Positions 28,730 through 36,985 of a stretch of 64,000 bases of DNA are shown here, piece after piece. This DNA is from Actinomycetota bacterium (GTDB taxonomy: Bacteria; Actinomycetota; UBA4738; HRBIN12). The stretch covers positions 59,843 through 123,842 of the forward strand of contig DASSCU010000064.1 of the NCBI GenBank assembly GCA_035697485.1, read 5' to 3'. The notes under the pieces are model-generated. The model made no database searches and was not told the origin of the DNA. It saw only the letters and a list, made by a program, of their open reading frames with translations. The position numbers were made by a program, and so were the translations under genes. Every line of letters begins with the position of its first letter. The stretch's first letter is position 1.

Positions 28730-29664
28730 AGCGATTCGAACGCCCCCCCGCGCTTCGCGACCATCAGGTACACGATCATGATCGCCATCGCGACGAACGT
28801 GAAGGCGGCCGCGAGCGGAGTGTTCCCCACGACGCCGATCTGCGTGTACACCTGCTGGCCGAGGTAGAACTCCGAGCTGCCGAACATCGTCGGCAGGATG
28901 AAGTCGCCGAGGGTGAGGGAGAACGTGAAGATCGAGCCCGCGATGAGACCCGGCTTGGCCAGGGGCAGCACGATCCGCCGAAACGTCAGGCCGGGGCGAG
29001 CTCCGAGGTCGCTCGAGGCCTCGAGGAACGAGCCGGGCACCCGCTCGAGCGCCGCCTCAACCGGCAGGATCATGAACGGGAGCCACAGGTACGTGTAGAC
29101 GACGAACAGGCTGATCTTCGATGCGATCAAGGATGAGCCCCCGACCATCGGCGCCCGGATCAGGGTGTCGAGCACGCCGTCGAGACCGACCTTGCCGAGG
29201 GACCAGTACAACACACCCTCCCGGGCGAAGATCTGCCGCCAGGCCAGCGCACGCACCAGGTAGCTCGACCACAGCGGCATCAGGACCGCGAGGTAAAGCA
29301 CGAACCGCCCGCGGCGGGTGGCGTACCGCGCCATGTAGTACGCCAATGGGAAGGCGAGGATCGCGCACGCGATCGTGACCCCCGCCGCCATGAAGAGCGT
29401 GCGCAGCACGATGTCTCGGTTGTAGGGAACCCAAAGGTCCTGATAGGTGCTCAGCGTCAACGTGCGGTCGATCAGGCCCGTGAACTCCTCGATGCTCCAG
29501 AAGCTGTTGATCAGGAGCCCGGCGATCGAGCCGAGGTAGAGCACCACCAGCCAGAGCACGGCCGGCAACAGCAGGAGCAGGAGCTTTGCCCACGGACGAC
29601 GGTAGAAGAAGCCCGAGCCCCTGGCGCTCACCCCACCCCGGCGTTCCTCCCGGTTCACCGCCAT
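28726..29664 (-). CDS. potB: Polyamine-type ABC transporter permease (PotB-like)
   Basis: 312 residues from ATG 29664. A GTG at 29631 is also possible; no clear ribosome site decides. Hydrophobic helices start at LLLLLLPAVLWLVVLYLGSI and the EAA-type loop is LEASSDLGARPGLTFRRIVLPL. It pairs with PotC. The longer open frame upstream runs through the intergenic hairpin after potD and is unlikely to be coding. Confidence 0.88.
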   Translation of the reverse strand: MAVNREERRGGVSARGSGFFYRRPWAKLLLLLLPAVLWLVVLYLGSIAGLLINSFWSIEEFTGLIDRTLTLSTYQDLWVPYNRDIVLRTLFMAAGVTIACAILAFPLAYYMARYATRRGRFVLYLAVLMPLWSSYLVRALAWRQIFAREGVLYWSLGKVGLDGVLDTLIRAPMVGGSSLIASKISLFVVYTYLWLPFMILPVEAALERVPGSFLEASSDLGARPGLTFRRIVLPLAKPGLIAGSIFTFSLTLGDFILPTMFGSSEFYLGQQVYTQIGVVGNTPLAAAFTFVAMAIMIVYLMVAKRGGAFESL

Positions 29665-29690
29665 GGGCCCGCACCATTCCGCAACGACGA

Positions 29691-29718
29691 GAGGTGGGGC
29701 CCGGACGGGCCCCACCTC
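29691..29718 (-). terminator. Strong intercistronic hairpin between potD and potB
   Basis: A perfect 12-bp GC-rich inverted repeat (GAGGTGGGGCCC / GGGCCCCACCTC) with a 4-nt loop lies 26 bp after the potD stop and 27 bp before potB. No T-run follows, so it is more likely an attenuator or mRNA-stabilising element than a full terminator. It would favour the binding-protein message over the permeases. Confidence 0.7.
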
Positions 29719-29743
29719 CGTGCATCGGTCGTGGGGCGGCGGA

Positions 29744-31003
29744 TCAACGCCCGCCGATCACCGCGACGTAGTTCGTGACCCACTGCTGGTACGGCACGCA
29801 TACGGCGCCCGAGTCCGGCGCGAAGCAGTCGGACTGCGGGGTCTTCCAGAACTCGATCTGGTCGAAGTTCTCGATGCCGTTCGTGACGCACCCATCAGGG
29901 CCGAGAAGCTCGTTGCCCTCGCATGCTTCCGGCACGGCGGGCACGGAGCCGAACCACGAGGCCAGGTCGCCCTGCACCTTGGGGTCGAGCGAGTGCTCCA
30001 TCCATAGGTAGGCGCAGTTTGGGTGCGGCGCCTCGGTGTGCATCATCGTGGTGTCGGCCCAGCCCGTGGCCCCCTCCTTCGGGATCACCGACGAGAAGTC
30101 CTTGCCGGCGCCCTCGATGAAGTTCACCTGGAACGGCCACGAGCCGCTCGCGACAGCCTCGCCGTTGACGAAGTCATCCATCTGGACGTACGCGTCGTGC
30201 CAGTAGCGGCCGATGAGCTCACGCTGCTGGCGCAACAGATCCAGAGCGGCGTTGAACTGGTCCTCGTTGAGCGCGTACGGATCCTCGATGCCGAGGTCCG
30301 GTTGCGTTGCCCGCAGGTACAGCGCGGCGTCGGCGATGTAGATCGCGCCGTCGTAGGCCTGCACGCGACCCTTGTTCGAGTCGCCGTCGGGCAGTGTCTG
30401 CTCCTCGAACACCACCGACCAGCTGTCGGGCGCCTTGCCCTTGAACGCGGCGGTCGAGTACATCAGCACGTTCGAGCCCCACTGGTACGGCGTGCCGTAA
30501 TGTTCGGTCGTGCCGTCGCCGTCAGTGTCGACCGTGAACCACTCCGCGTCCTGCAGGTTGGGGTCGACCGTCGAGTAGCTCTCGATCAGGTCGAGGTTCA
30601 CCGGCTGCACGGTGTCGCCGGCGATCAGTCGCAGGCTGGCATCGCCGGATGCCGTGACCAGGTCGTACTGGCCCCCGCCCTCCTGCATCAGGGCGACCAT
30701 CTCGTCGGATGTGCCGGCGGTGGTCACGTTGACCTGGCAGCCGGTCTCCTCCTCGAAAGAGGTCACCCAGTCGTAGGCCGGATCGGTCGAGCCGTCCTCG
30801 ATGTAGCCGGCCCACGCGATGATGTTGACCTCGCCCTCGCCCTCGCCCACCGAGGTGATCGTGGGCTCATCGGGGTCGCCCGATGTCGTGGTGCCTCCGT
30901 CCCCGCCGCCGGTGTCTCCGCCCCCCCCGCCATCATCGCCGCACGCGGCGGCGACCAGCGAGAGCGCGGCGAGGAGCGCCAGCAGGCGCATCCACTTCGT
31001 CAT
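29744..31003 (-). CDS. potD: Polyamine-type ABC transporter substrate-binding lipoprotein
   Basis: 419 residues. Signal peptide with lipobox LVAAAC (lipid-modified Cys21), then a Gly/Asp/Thr linker and a periplasmic-binding fold: [62 protein letters not shown]. Acidic and aromatic residues typical of PotD/PotF-type amine binding are present in these blocks. GGAGGAGG precedes the ATG. Its start overlaps the potA stop (ATGA). Confidence 0.92.
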   Translation of the reverse strand: MTKWMRLLALLAALSLVAAACGDDGGGGGDTGGGDGGTTTSGDPDEPTITSVGEGEGEVNIIAWAGYIEDGSTDPAYDWVTSFEEETGCQVNVTTAGTSDEMVALMQEGGGQYDLVTASGDASLRLIAGDTVQPVNLDLIESYSTVDPNLQDAEWFTVDTDGDGTTEHYGTPYQWGSNVLMYSTAAFKGKAPDSWSVVFEEQTLPDGDSNKGRVQAYDGAIYIADAALYLRATQPDLGIEDPYALNEDQFNAALDLLRQQRELIGRYWHDAYVQMDDFVNGEAVASGSWPFQVNFIEGAGKDFSSVIPKEGATGWADTTMMHTEAPHPNCAYLWMEHSLDPKVQGDLASWFGSVPAVPEACEGNELLGPDGCVTNGIENFDQIEFWKTPQSDCFAPDSGAVCVPYQQWVTNYVAVIGGR

Positions 31004-32142
31004 GCATCCTCCTCCCCGGGGTCGACCGACCCCGTCGTCCCCTCGGCCGGCGCCCCACCGGGCCCGTCTCCGGGTTCCACCGGGCGGCTGTGTTGTCGCT
31101 CCCACGTCAATCGCACGCGGCGCCCCTGGACCTGCAGCGCCTCCATCGACGACGTGCGCAGGTTCTGCTGCATGACGACCAGCTCGCCCCCCTCGTCCAA
31201 CGTGACCGTGTACCTGGTCACGGCACCCAGGTATACGACCTTCGTGACCACTCCGGTTGCCGTGCACTCGCCCTCGGCGACCGCCGAGTCCACGTCGAGG
31301 GCGAAGTGGATCTTCTCCGGACGGATCGTGACCGCCGAAGGCGACCCCACGATCGCCGCGGCGGCATCGCCCTCGAGCACGTTCGACACGCCCACGAATC
31401 CGGCCACGAAGCCGGTGGCGGGCCGTTCGTAGACCTCGGCCGGTGTCCCCACCTGTTCGACGCGACCGTGGTTGAAGACCGCGAGGCGGTCGCTCATCGT
31501 GAGCGCCTCCTCCTGGTCGTGCGTGACGTAGATGAAGGTCAGCCCCACGGCCTGCTGGATCTCCTTCAGTTCCACCTGCATCGCCTGTCGCAGCTTCAGG
31601 TCGAGCGCCCCCAGGGGCTCGTCGAGCAGCAGCACACGCGGCCGCATCACGAGCGCCCGGGCGAGCGCGACGCGCTGGCGTTGCCCGCCCGAGAGCTGCG
31701 CGGGCTTGCGATCCCCGAACCCGCTGAGCCGGACCATCTCGAGCGCCTCCTCGGCCCGGGACGCTCGATCGGCCTTGGGTGCCTTGCGCACCATCAATCC
31801 GTAGCCCACGTTCTCGGCGACCGTCATGTGCGGGAAAAGGGCGTAGTCCTGGAAGACGGTGTTCACGTCGCGTTCGTACGGCGGCTTGTCGCCAACGTCG
31901 ACCCCGCCGAGCAGCACGCGGCCGGCCGTCGGCCGCTCGAACCCGGCGATCATGCGCAGGCAGGTCGTCTTGCCAGATCCGGAAGGGCCGAGCATCGAGA
32001 AGAACTCCCCTTCGCGCACGTCGAGGTCGACCCCGTCGACCGCCACGACGTCGCCGAAGCGCTTCACGACGCCCTCGAGCCTGACCGCGACGTCGCCGAC
32101 GCCCGCCTCCGCGCCGCGCGCGGCCACGGCAGCGTCGCTCAC
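31000..32142 (-). CDS. potA: Polyamine-type ABC transporter ATP-binding protein
   Basis: 380 residues. The start is GTG 32142, with TTGGAGG 7-8 nt upstream. The open frame extends more than 1 kb further, but that part is antisense to pyrD. Walker [10 protein letters not shown], signature [15 protein letters not shown], Walker [13 protein letters not shown] and the H-loop [12 protein letters not shown] are complete. The C-terminal TOBE domain follows. The order potA-potD-potB-potC is unusual relative to potABCD of E. coli. It lies 53 bp downstream of pyrD. Confidence 0.93.
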   Translation of the reverse strand: MSDAAVAARGAEAGVGDVAVRLEGVVKRFGDVVAVDGVDLDVREGEFFSMLGPSGSGKTTCLRMIAGFERPTAGRVLLGGVDVGDKPPYERDVNTVFQDYALFPHMTVAENVGYGLMVRKAPKADRASRAEEALEMVRLSGFGDRKPAQLSGGQRQRVALARALVMRPRVLLLDEPLGALDLKLRQAMQVELKEIQQAVGLTFIYVTHDQEEALTMSDRLAVFNHGRVEQVGTPAEVYERPATGFVAGFVGVSNVLEGDAAAAIVGSPSAVTIRPEKIHFALDVDSAVAEGECTATGVVTKVVYLGAVTRYTVTLDEGGELVVMQQNLRTSSMEALQVQGRRVRLTWERQHSRPVEPGDGPGGAPAEGTTGSVDPGEEDA

Positions 32143-32195
32143 TGACACCCCTCCAACCTGGACCCCCTCCGGAACCCGCACATCTTGACCGCCGA

Positions 32196-33206
32196 TCAAC
32201 GGCCCCGCAACACCGAGCGACGTCCGGCGAGCGCCGACGTGAGCGCTCCGAGCACCCCGGGGCCCTCGTAGATGAGCGCGGTGTAGATCTGCACGGTGGT
32301 GGCGCCTGCTTCGAGGCAGGTATCGACGTCGGCCCCCGACGCGATGCCGCCGCACGCGTTGACCGCGACCTCGTCGCCGACGGCCGCCCGCACGTCGGCG
32401 ACGATGCGCGGCGTGTGCGGCCACAGCGCGCGCCCCGACAAGCCTCCCCGGCCGACCGCGAGGCGCGCATCCTCGACCGGCCTCGTGTTCGAACAGGTCA
32501 GTCCGTCGGCTCCCGCATCCCGTGCGATCGTCGCGAGCGACGTCACGACCTCGCGTTCGATGTCGGTGAAGAACGGCGGCAGCTTCACGAGCACCGGCTT
32601 CACCGTCCGGGCACGGAAGGCTTCCACGAGCGCGCGCAGGTGCGCCTCGTTGTCGCGGTCCCGACCCCAGGAGACGTTCGGGCAGCTCGCGTTCAGCTCC
32701 ACTCCATCGACGAGCGGCTCCAGGAGCTCGAGCGCCGACACTGCGTCGGCGAGATCTTCGTCGGCCAGGCTGACGAATCGCGGCGCCGGACCCCGACCCC
32801 GGTGACGCAGCGTGGCGGCGACCGCCTCGGCGCCGGGGTTCGGGAGCCCCATCGCGTTGACGATCGAGCGGTGGCGTGTCGACCGCGCGATACGAGGGAA
32901 CGGATTGCCGGCCCGAGCCGCGCGGGTGATCGTGCCGCCGACGACGTACCCGAACCCGAGTTCGCCGAGAGCGTCGAGGTGGCGGCAGGACTTGTCGAAC
33001 CCCGCGGCCAACCCGATCGGGTTGCGCAGCGCTACGCCGCAGAGGTCGGTCACGAGCGCAGGGTCGGTCGAGACCCCGCCGATCCGAGGCCACGGAAGCG
33101 GCAGACCCAGCATCGTCGTCGCGATCCGATGCGAGGTCTCCGGCGGCAACGCGAAGAAGAGGGGACGGCCGACCGTCGGATACCACCCTGCGCCCCGCGT
33201 CGCCAT
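32196..33206 (-). CDS. pyrD: Dihydroorotate dehydrogenase, class-2-like with a cysteine base
   Basis: 336 residues. The N-terminal helical extension ([17 protein letters not shown]) and [21 protein letters not shown] are class 2 (membrane-associated, quinone-linked) features. The catalytic-base position reads NASCPN with Cys175, where class 2 normally has serine and class 1 has cysteine. It oxidises dihydroorotate to orotate. The start ATG 33206 is chosen because CATGAT lies 7 nt upstream and the longer frame would be antisense to pyrE. It is divergent from pyrE. Confidence 0.88.
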   Translation of the reverse strand: MATRGAGWYPTVGRPLFFALPPETSHRIATTMLGLPLPWPRIGGVSTDPALVTDLCGVALRNPIGLAAGFDKSCRHLDALGELGFGYVVGGTITRAARAGNPFPRIARSTRHRSIVNAMGLPNPGAEAVAATLRHRGRGPAPRFVSLADEDLADAVSALELLEPLVDGVELNASCPNVSWGRDRDNEAHLRALVEAFRARTVKPVLVKLPPFFTDIEREVVTSLATIARDAGADGLTCSNTRPVEDARLAVGRGGLSGRALWPHTPRIVADVRAAVGDEVAVNACGGIASGADVDTCLEAGATTVQIYTALIYEGPGVLGALTSALAGRRSVLRGR

Positions 33207-33213
33207 CGATCCC

Positions 33214-33226
33214 ATCATGCCATCAT
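33214..33226. promoter_or_regulatory. Back-to-back -10 hexamers of pyrD and pyrE
   Basis: CATGAT (minus, 33219-33214) lies 7 nt before the pyrD ATG and CATCAT (plus, 33221-33226) lies 7 nt before the pyrE ATG; one base separates them. Neither gene has a ribosome site. The hexamers match only the A2 and T6 positions of TANNNT, so they are weaker than others in the window. Confidence 0.42.
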
Positions 33227-33233
33227 GCCGACC

Positions 33234-33773
33234 ATGGCCGACGACCTCGTGAGGCGCCTGGTCGAGGCGTCGGAGCTGCACGGCGACTTCGTGCTGTCGT
33301 CCGGTGCCCGTTCGACCGTCTACTTCGACAAGTTCTTGTTCCTGACCCGCCCCGAACTGCTCAGCGAGCTCGCTCACGAGGTGGCCGCGCTGCTGCCGGA
33401 GGGCATCGACCACCTGGCAGCCCCCGAGGGGGCCGCGACGCTGCTCGTGGCCGCCGTCTCGCTCGAGACCGGGCTGCCCGTCGCCGTGGTTCGGAAGGAA
33501 CCGAAGCCCTACGGCACGATGTCGCAGGTCGAAGGGCACGCGCCTGCCGGCGCCCGCATCTGCCTGATCGAGGACGTGAGCACGACTGGACACCAGGTGC
33601 GCCGGGCCGCCGACGTGCTCGCCGACGCCGGCGTCACGATCGAGCGCATCGTGCTCGCGATCGACCGGGGCGGCGCCGACCACCTGCGGGATGCAGGCTA
33701 CGACGTCGCGGCGGTCGCGGTGCTCCGTCCCGACGTGCCCCCTGCCCCGGGACCGGGTGCGGCGACCGGTTAG
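33234..33773 (+). CDS. pyrE: Orotate phosphoribosyltransferase
   Basis: 179 residues from ATG 33234 (33225 is the alternative). Type-I PRTase fold: DFVLSSGARSTVYFDKFLFL, PEGAATLLVAAVSLETGLP and the PRPP loop CLIEDVSTTGHQV. The flexible catalytic loop reads VRKEPKPYGT, whereas the classical enzyme has RKEPKDHG, so the loop histidine is replaced by tyrosine. It converts orotate and PRPP to OMP, the step after PyrD encoded divergently. Its TAG stop overlaps the stop of the convergent ctaG-like gene. Confidence 0.9.
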   Translation: MADDLVRRLVEASELHGDFVLSSGARSTVYFDKFLFLTRPELLSELAHEVAALLPEGIDHLAAPEGAATLLVAAVSLETGLPVAVVRKEPKPYGTMSQVEGHAPAGARICLIEDVSTTGHQVRRAADVLADAGVTIERIVLAIDRGGADHLRDAGYDVAAVAVLRPDVPPAPGPGAATG

Positions 33774-34651
33774 CCGGGCGCGATGCGGGCGGCGGCCACC
33801 GCTGCGTCCTCACGAGCCTCGATCCGGCGCTGCGCCTCGTCGTCGTGGCGTTTCCACGACGTCGCCACGAGCAGCATGGCCACGACGAGCGCGAGGTTCC
33901 CTGCGACCCACATGAGCACCGCCGCGTTCCGCTGGTCGGCGAGCGCCTGCGGACCCCACGGCGACGGAAGGGATGCGTAGGTCCCGTACAGCGGGGCATC
34001 GGCCGTATAGATCGCCAACGCGAGGAACGACATCGCGGGCATCGCCAGCAGGAGCGACAGCAGGCGCGCCCCGTACCCGATGGTGTGCGGGCTCGGATCG
34101 ACACCGACGATCGGCCACCAGTAGACGAGGGCTGCACCTACCCACGCCGCATGCTCGACCGCGTGCCACTGCGTCGATGTCAGCGCCAGGTCGAAGAGGC
34201 GGCTCGCATGCACCGCGATCGGCACCCCGACGAACAGGCTCCAGCCAACGACGGGGTTGGCCAGCGCGCGCACGCCGCGCGACCGGAGCACACCCGCGAG
34301 CGCCCGGGCCCCGCCGGTCGGCAGCGTCGCGAAGGCGAGGGTGATCGGCGCGCCGAACGCGAGTAGGGGCGGCGCCACCAGCGTCAACAGCAGGTGCTGC
34401 AGCATGTGCATCGTGAACGACACGTCCGCGGACGAGTCGATCGGAGAGACCAGCGCCAGGACGAGCACGACCCACCCCGCCGCGAACGCAACCGGCCGGT
34501 GCGCCTGGAAGGGGCGGCCGAGCCGCCGGGCCCGGACGCAGCCGGCGACGTAGGCGGAACCCACTCCGAACAGGATCACCACCGTCACCGGATCGAGGGC
34601 CCACCGGTCCAGCGCCGCCCACGGAGCCGCCGGCAGAGTCGTCTCCGCCAT
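33770..34651 (-). CDS. Cytochrome c oxidase assembly protein, caa3-type CtaG family
   Basis: 293 residues with about seven membrane helices. The conserved HMLQHLLLTLVAPPLLAFGAPI block, WHAVEHAAWVGAALVYWWPIVG and the C-terminal DQRNAAVLMWVAGN segment identify the caa3_CtaG (DUF1404-like) family that helps assemble copper-containing oxidases. It is divergent from ctaE, which supports a role in oxidase biogenesis. Starts at ATG 34651, GTG 34654 or GTG 34660 are possible; CACGAT directly upstream of 34660 disfavours the longest. It is unrelated to Cox11-type CtaG. Confidence 0.86.
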   Translation of the reverse strand: MAETTLPAAPWAALDRWALDPVTVVILFGVGSAYVAGCVRARRLGRPFQAHRPVAFAAGWVVLVLALVSPIDSSADVSFTMHMLQHLLLTLVAPPLLAFGAPITLAFATLPTGGARALAGVLRSRGVRALANPVVGWSLFVGVPIAVHASRLFDLALTSTQWHAVEHAAWVGAALVYWWPIVGVDPSPHTIGYGARLLSLLLAMPAMSFLALAIYTADAPLYGTYASLPSPWGPQALADQRNAAVLMWVAGNLALVVAMLLVATSWKRHDDEAQRRIEAREDAAVAAARIAPG

Positions 34652-34765
34652 CACGGCCACATCGTGTCAGCCCGCGGCGTCCGTCGCACCGGTGACCGTC
34701 GGAGATCGACGTCGTCGGTTGGACGCTCGGGACAACCGGGCGCTCGTCCGGTCGCCGGGCCCGCG

Positions 34766-34794
34766 TTGACCGACCCCCGCCGGACCGATACAAC
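34766..34794 (+). promoter_or_regulatory. Promoter of the ctaE-qcrCAB-ctaCDF operon
   Basis: TTGACC at 34766-34771, a 17-bp spacer, and TACAAC at 34789-34794. This is the best housekeeping-type -35/-10 pair in the window. The -10 ends 10 nt before ctaE ATG, so the leader would be only about 3-4 nt. Confidence 0.72.
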
Positions 34795-34804
34795 TTGTGC
34801 GCAG

Positions 34805-35383
34805 ATGGCCCAGGTGTCGACGTCCGCCGCGCAACACCGTGCTGGTGCCTCCCCCATCCTGTTCGGGACGATCCTGTTCCTCGCATCGGAACTACTGTTC
34901 TTCGGAGGATTGTTCGGCGCCTACTACGCATTACGGGCCGAGACCTCGCCGTGGCCACCCGAGGGGGTGGAGCTCGAGACCCTGCTGGCCGCGGTCGCCA
35001 CCGCGTTGCTGGTGCTCTCGAGCGGCACGTTCCACCTCGGGCTCGTCGCCGCGCGCCGGGAGCGCATCGGTGGTCTCCGGGCCTGGATCGCGATCACCCT
35101 CGTGCTGGGAGCGCTGTTCCTTTCGCTCCAGGTGCTCGACTACTCACGGCTCTCGTTCGAGGTCTCGAGTCACGCCTACGGCACGATGTACTACGCGATG
35201 ACCGGACTCCACTGGCTCCACGTGGCCGCCGGCCTCGTGCTGATGTTCGTCGTGCTCGGACGTATCTCGCAAGGGGCATACCGGGGCCAGCACATCGACG
35301 GTCTCCATGCGGTCGGCTACTACTGGCACTTCGTCGACATCGTTTGGATCGGTCTGTTCGCGACCCTGTTCCTGGTGCGCTGA
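34805..35383 (+). CDS. ctaE: Cytochrome c oxidase subunit III
   Basis: 192 residues, five membrane helices. GTILFLASELLFFGGLFGAYYAL, SGTFHLGLVAARR, GLHWLHVAAGL and YYWHFVDIVWIGLFATLFL are conserved in actinobacterial CtaE. The longer upstream frame is not coding, since the promoter lies inside it. Subunit III stabilises the aa3 oxidase core and lines an oxygen channel. It is the first gene of the respiratory operon, 1 bp from qcrC, as in mycobacteria and corynebacteria. Confidence 0.95.
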   Translation: MAQVSTSAAQHRAGASPILFGTILFLASELLFFGGLFGAYYALRAETSPWPPEGVELETLLAAVATALLVLSSGTFHLGLVAARRERIGGLRAWIAITLVLGALFLSLQVLDYSRLSFEVSSHAYGTMYYAMTGLHWLHVAAGLVLMFVVLGRISQGAYRGQHIDGLHAVGYYWHFVDIVWIGLFATLFLVR

Positions 35384-35384
35384 G

Positions 35385-36149
35385 ATGGTGGGACGCGCGC
35401 GGACCGAAGCTCGAGTGCTCTCGCGGGTCCTGCGGGTCGGCCTCGCGCTCGCCGTGCTCGGCCAGATCGCGTGGTCGTTCCGCCCGGCGCCCTCGAACGC
35501 GCAGGCCGATCTCGAGGCCGAGGGCCGGGCGCTCTACGAGGCGAACTGCTCCACGTGCCACGCACTCGATGCCACCGGCACCGTCAACGGCCCGTCGCTG
35601 CAGGGGGTCGGTCCGGCGTCCGTCGACTTCATGCTGCGGACCGGTCGCATGCCCCTCGCGAACCCGAACGATCAGCCGCAGCGAGGTGAGCCGAAGTTCA
35701 CGCCGGACCAGATCGACGCATTGATCGCCTACGTCGCTTCGATCGCGCCCGGGGGGGAACCGATCCCGACCGTTGACGCGTCCGCCGGCGACCTCGCGCT
35801 CGGCGCGGAGGTCTTCCTGAACAACTGCGCCGGGTGTCACGGTGCCGGAGCCTCGGGCGATTCCGTGGGCGGCGGTCAGATCGCCCCCTCGCTCTACCCT
35901 GCCGACGCCACCGAGATCGGCGAGGCGGTGCGGGTGGGCCCGGGAGTGATGCCGAGGTTCGGACCCGAGACGATCGACCAGCAGGAGCTCGACTCGCTCG
36001 CCGCCTACCTGCTGTGGCTCCGCGACAACGGCGACGAGGGCGGCCTGCAGCTCGGCCGCGTCGGGGCGGTCGCGGAGGGCCTCGTCGCCGTCGTGGTCGG
36101 CCTCGGCATCCTGGTCCTCGTGCTGCGGCTCACGGGAGCCAAGCGGTGA
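35385..36149 (+). CDS. qcrC: Dihaem cytochrome c subunit of the bc1 complex
   Basis: 254 residues. An N-terminal membrane anchor or signal (about 12-30), two c-type haem motifs CSTCH (55-59) and CAGCH (148-152) and a C-terminal helix (VAVVVGLGILVLVLRL). Met90 in GRMPLANP fits an axial ligand. In actinobacteria QcrC replaces both cytochrome c1 and soluble cytochrome c, passing electrons straight to CtaC in a bc1-aa3 supercomplex. The GTG of qcrA overlaps its stop. Confidence 0.95.
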   Translation: MVGRARTEARVLSRVLRVGLALAVLGQIAWSFRPAPSNAQADLEAEGRALYEANCSTCHALDATGTVNGPSLQGVGPASVDFMLRTGRMPLANPNDQPQRGEPKFTPDQIDALIAYVASIAPGGEPIPTVDASAGDLALGAEVFLNNCAGCHGAGASGDSVGGGQIAPSLYPADATEIGEAVRVGPGVMPRFGPETIDQQELDSLAAYLLWLRDNGDEGGLQLGRVGAVAEGLVAVVVGLGILVLVLRLTGAKR

Positions 36150-36985
36150 AGCGCCCGGAACGCATCGCGGCGGCGGCCTTCTCGGTCGCGATCGCCGCCG
36201 CGCTCGCGCTGTTCGTCGCCTACGTGCAGGGCAGCGGCCCACAGGCGGAAGGGGTCCTGCTCGCCCTGGCGCTGGGCGGCGTGGGCGTCGGACTGCTGGT
36301 GTGGGCCACACGCCTGATGCCGCACATCCGCGACGAGACGCAGCCGAGGAAGAAGACCACCCCCGCCACCGAGGCCGACCGCGAGTCGGCCGTCGAGACG
36401 GTGGAGGCGGGCGTCGACGAGATCAAGCGGCGTCGGTTCCTGTCGCGCCTGCTCGTCGGCGCCGCCGGCGCGCTGGGGCTCGCTGCGCTGATCCCGATCC
36501 GGTCGCTCGGCCGCTCGCCGGGAGACTCGCTGTTCCGGACGAAGTGGACGTCGGGGGCCCGCCTCGTCACTTCCGACGGCACACCCGTGACGTCGTCGAC
36601 CCTCGAGATCGGCTCGTTCATCACCGTCTTCCCCGAAGGGCACGAGGGCTCGTCGGACTCGCAGGCGGTGCTGATCCGGGTCGCGCCCGACCAGCTGCAG
36701 CTGCCGCCCGAACGCGGCGCCGGGGCGCCAGACGGCCTGGTGGCCTATTCGAAGATCTGCACCCACGCCGGGTGTCCGCTCGGCCTCTACCTCGCGGCCA
36801 CGCACGAGCTCCGGTGCCCGTGCCACCAGTCGACGTTCGACGTGTTGGACAGCGCACGTCCCGTGTACGGGCCGGCACCGAGGCCGCTCCCCCAGCTCCC
36901 GATCGAGATCGACGGAGCCGGGGGGCTGCGGGCGACCGGCGACTTCACCGACCCGGTCGGCCCGAGCTTCTGGGAGGAAGCGTGA
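36146..36985 (+). CDS. qcrA: Rieske iron-sulphur subunit of the bc1 complex
   Basis: 279 residues from GTG 36146. Three membrane helices, at about 5-27, 36-55 and 99-118; the last is preceded by KRRR as in Tat-dependent Rieske proteins. The cluster-binding boxes are CTHAGC (Cys205, His207, Cys210) and CPCHQS (Cys224, Cys226, His227). The extra N-terminal hairpin of helices is typical of actinobacterial QcrA. Its stop overlaps qcrB (GTGA). Confidence 0.95.
   Translation: MKRPERIAAAAFSVAIAAALALFVAYVQGSGPQAEGVLLALALGGVGVGLLVWATRLMPHIRDETQPRKKTTPATEADRESAVETVEAGVDEIKRRRFLSRLLVGAAGALGLAALIPIRSLGRSPGDSLFRTKWTSGARLVTSDGTPVTSSTLEIGSFITVFPEGHEGSSDSQAVLIRVAPDQLQLPPERGAGAPDGLVAYSKICTHAGCPLGLYLAATHELRCPCHQSTFDVLDSARPVYGPAPRPLPQLPIEIDGAGGLRATGDFTDPVGPSFWEEA

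Noticed and set aside
31000..33186. potA as a 728-residue protein and pyrD as 495 residues
   Set aside because: The extra N-terminal parts are antisense or out-of-frame over pyrD and pyrE; ABC and DHODH domains begin at 32142 and 33206.
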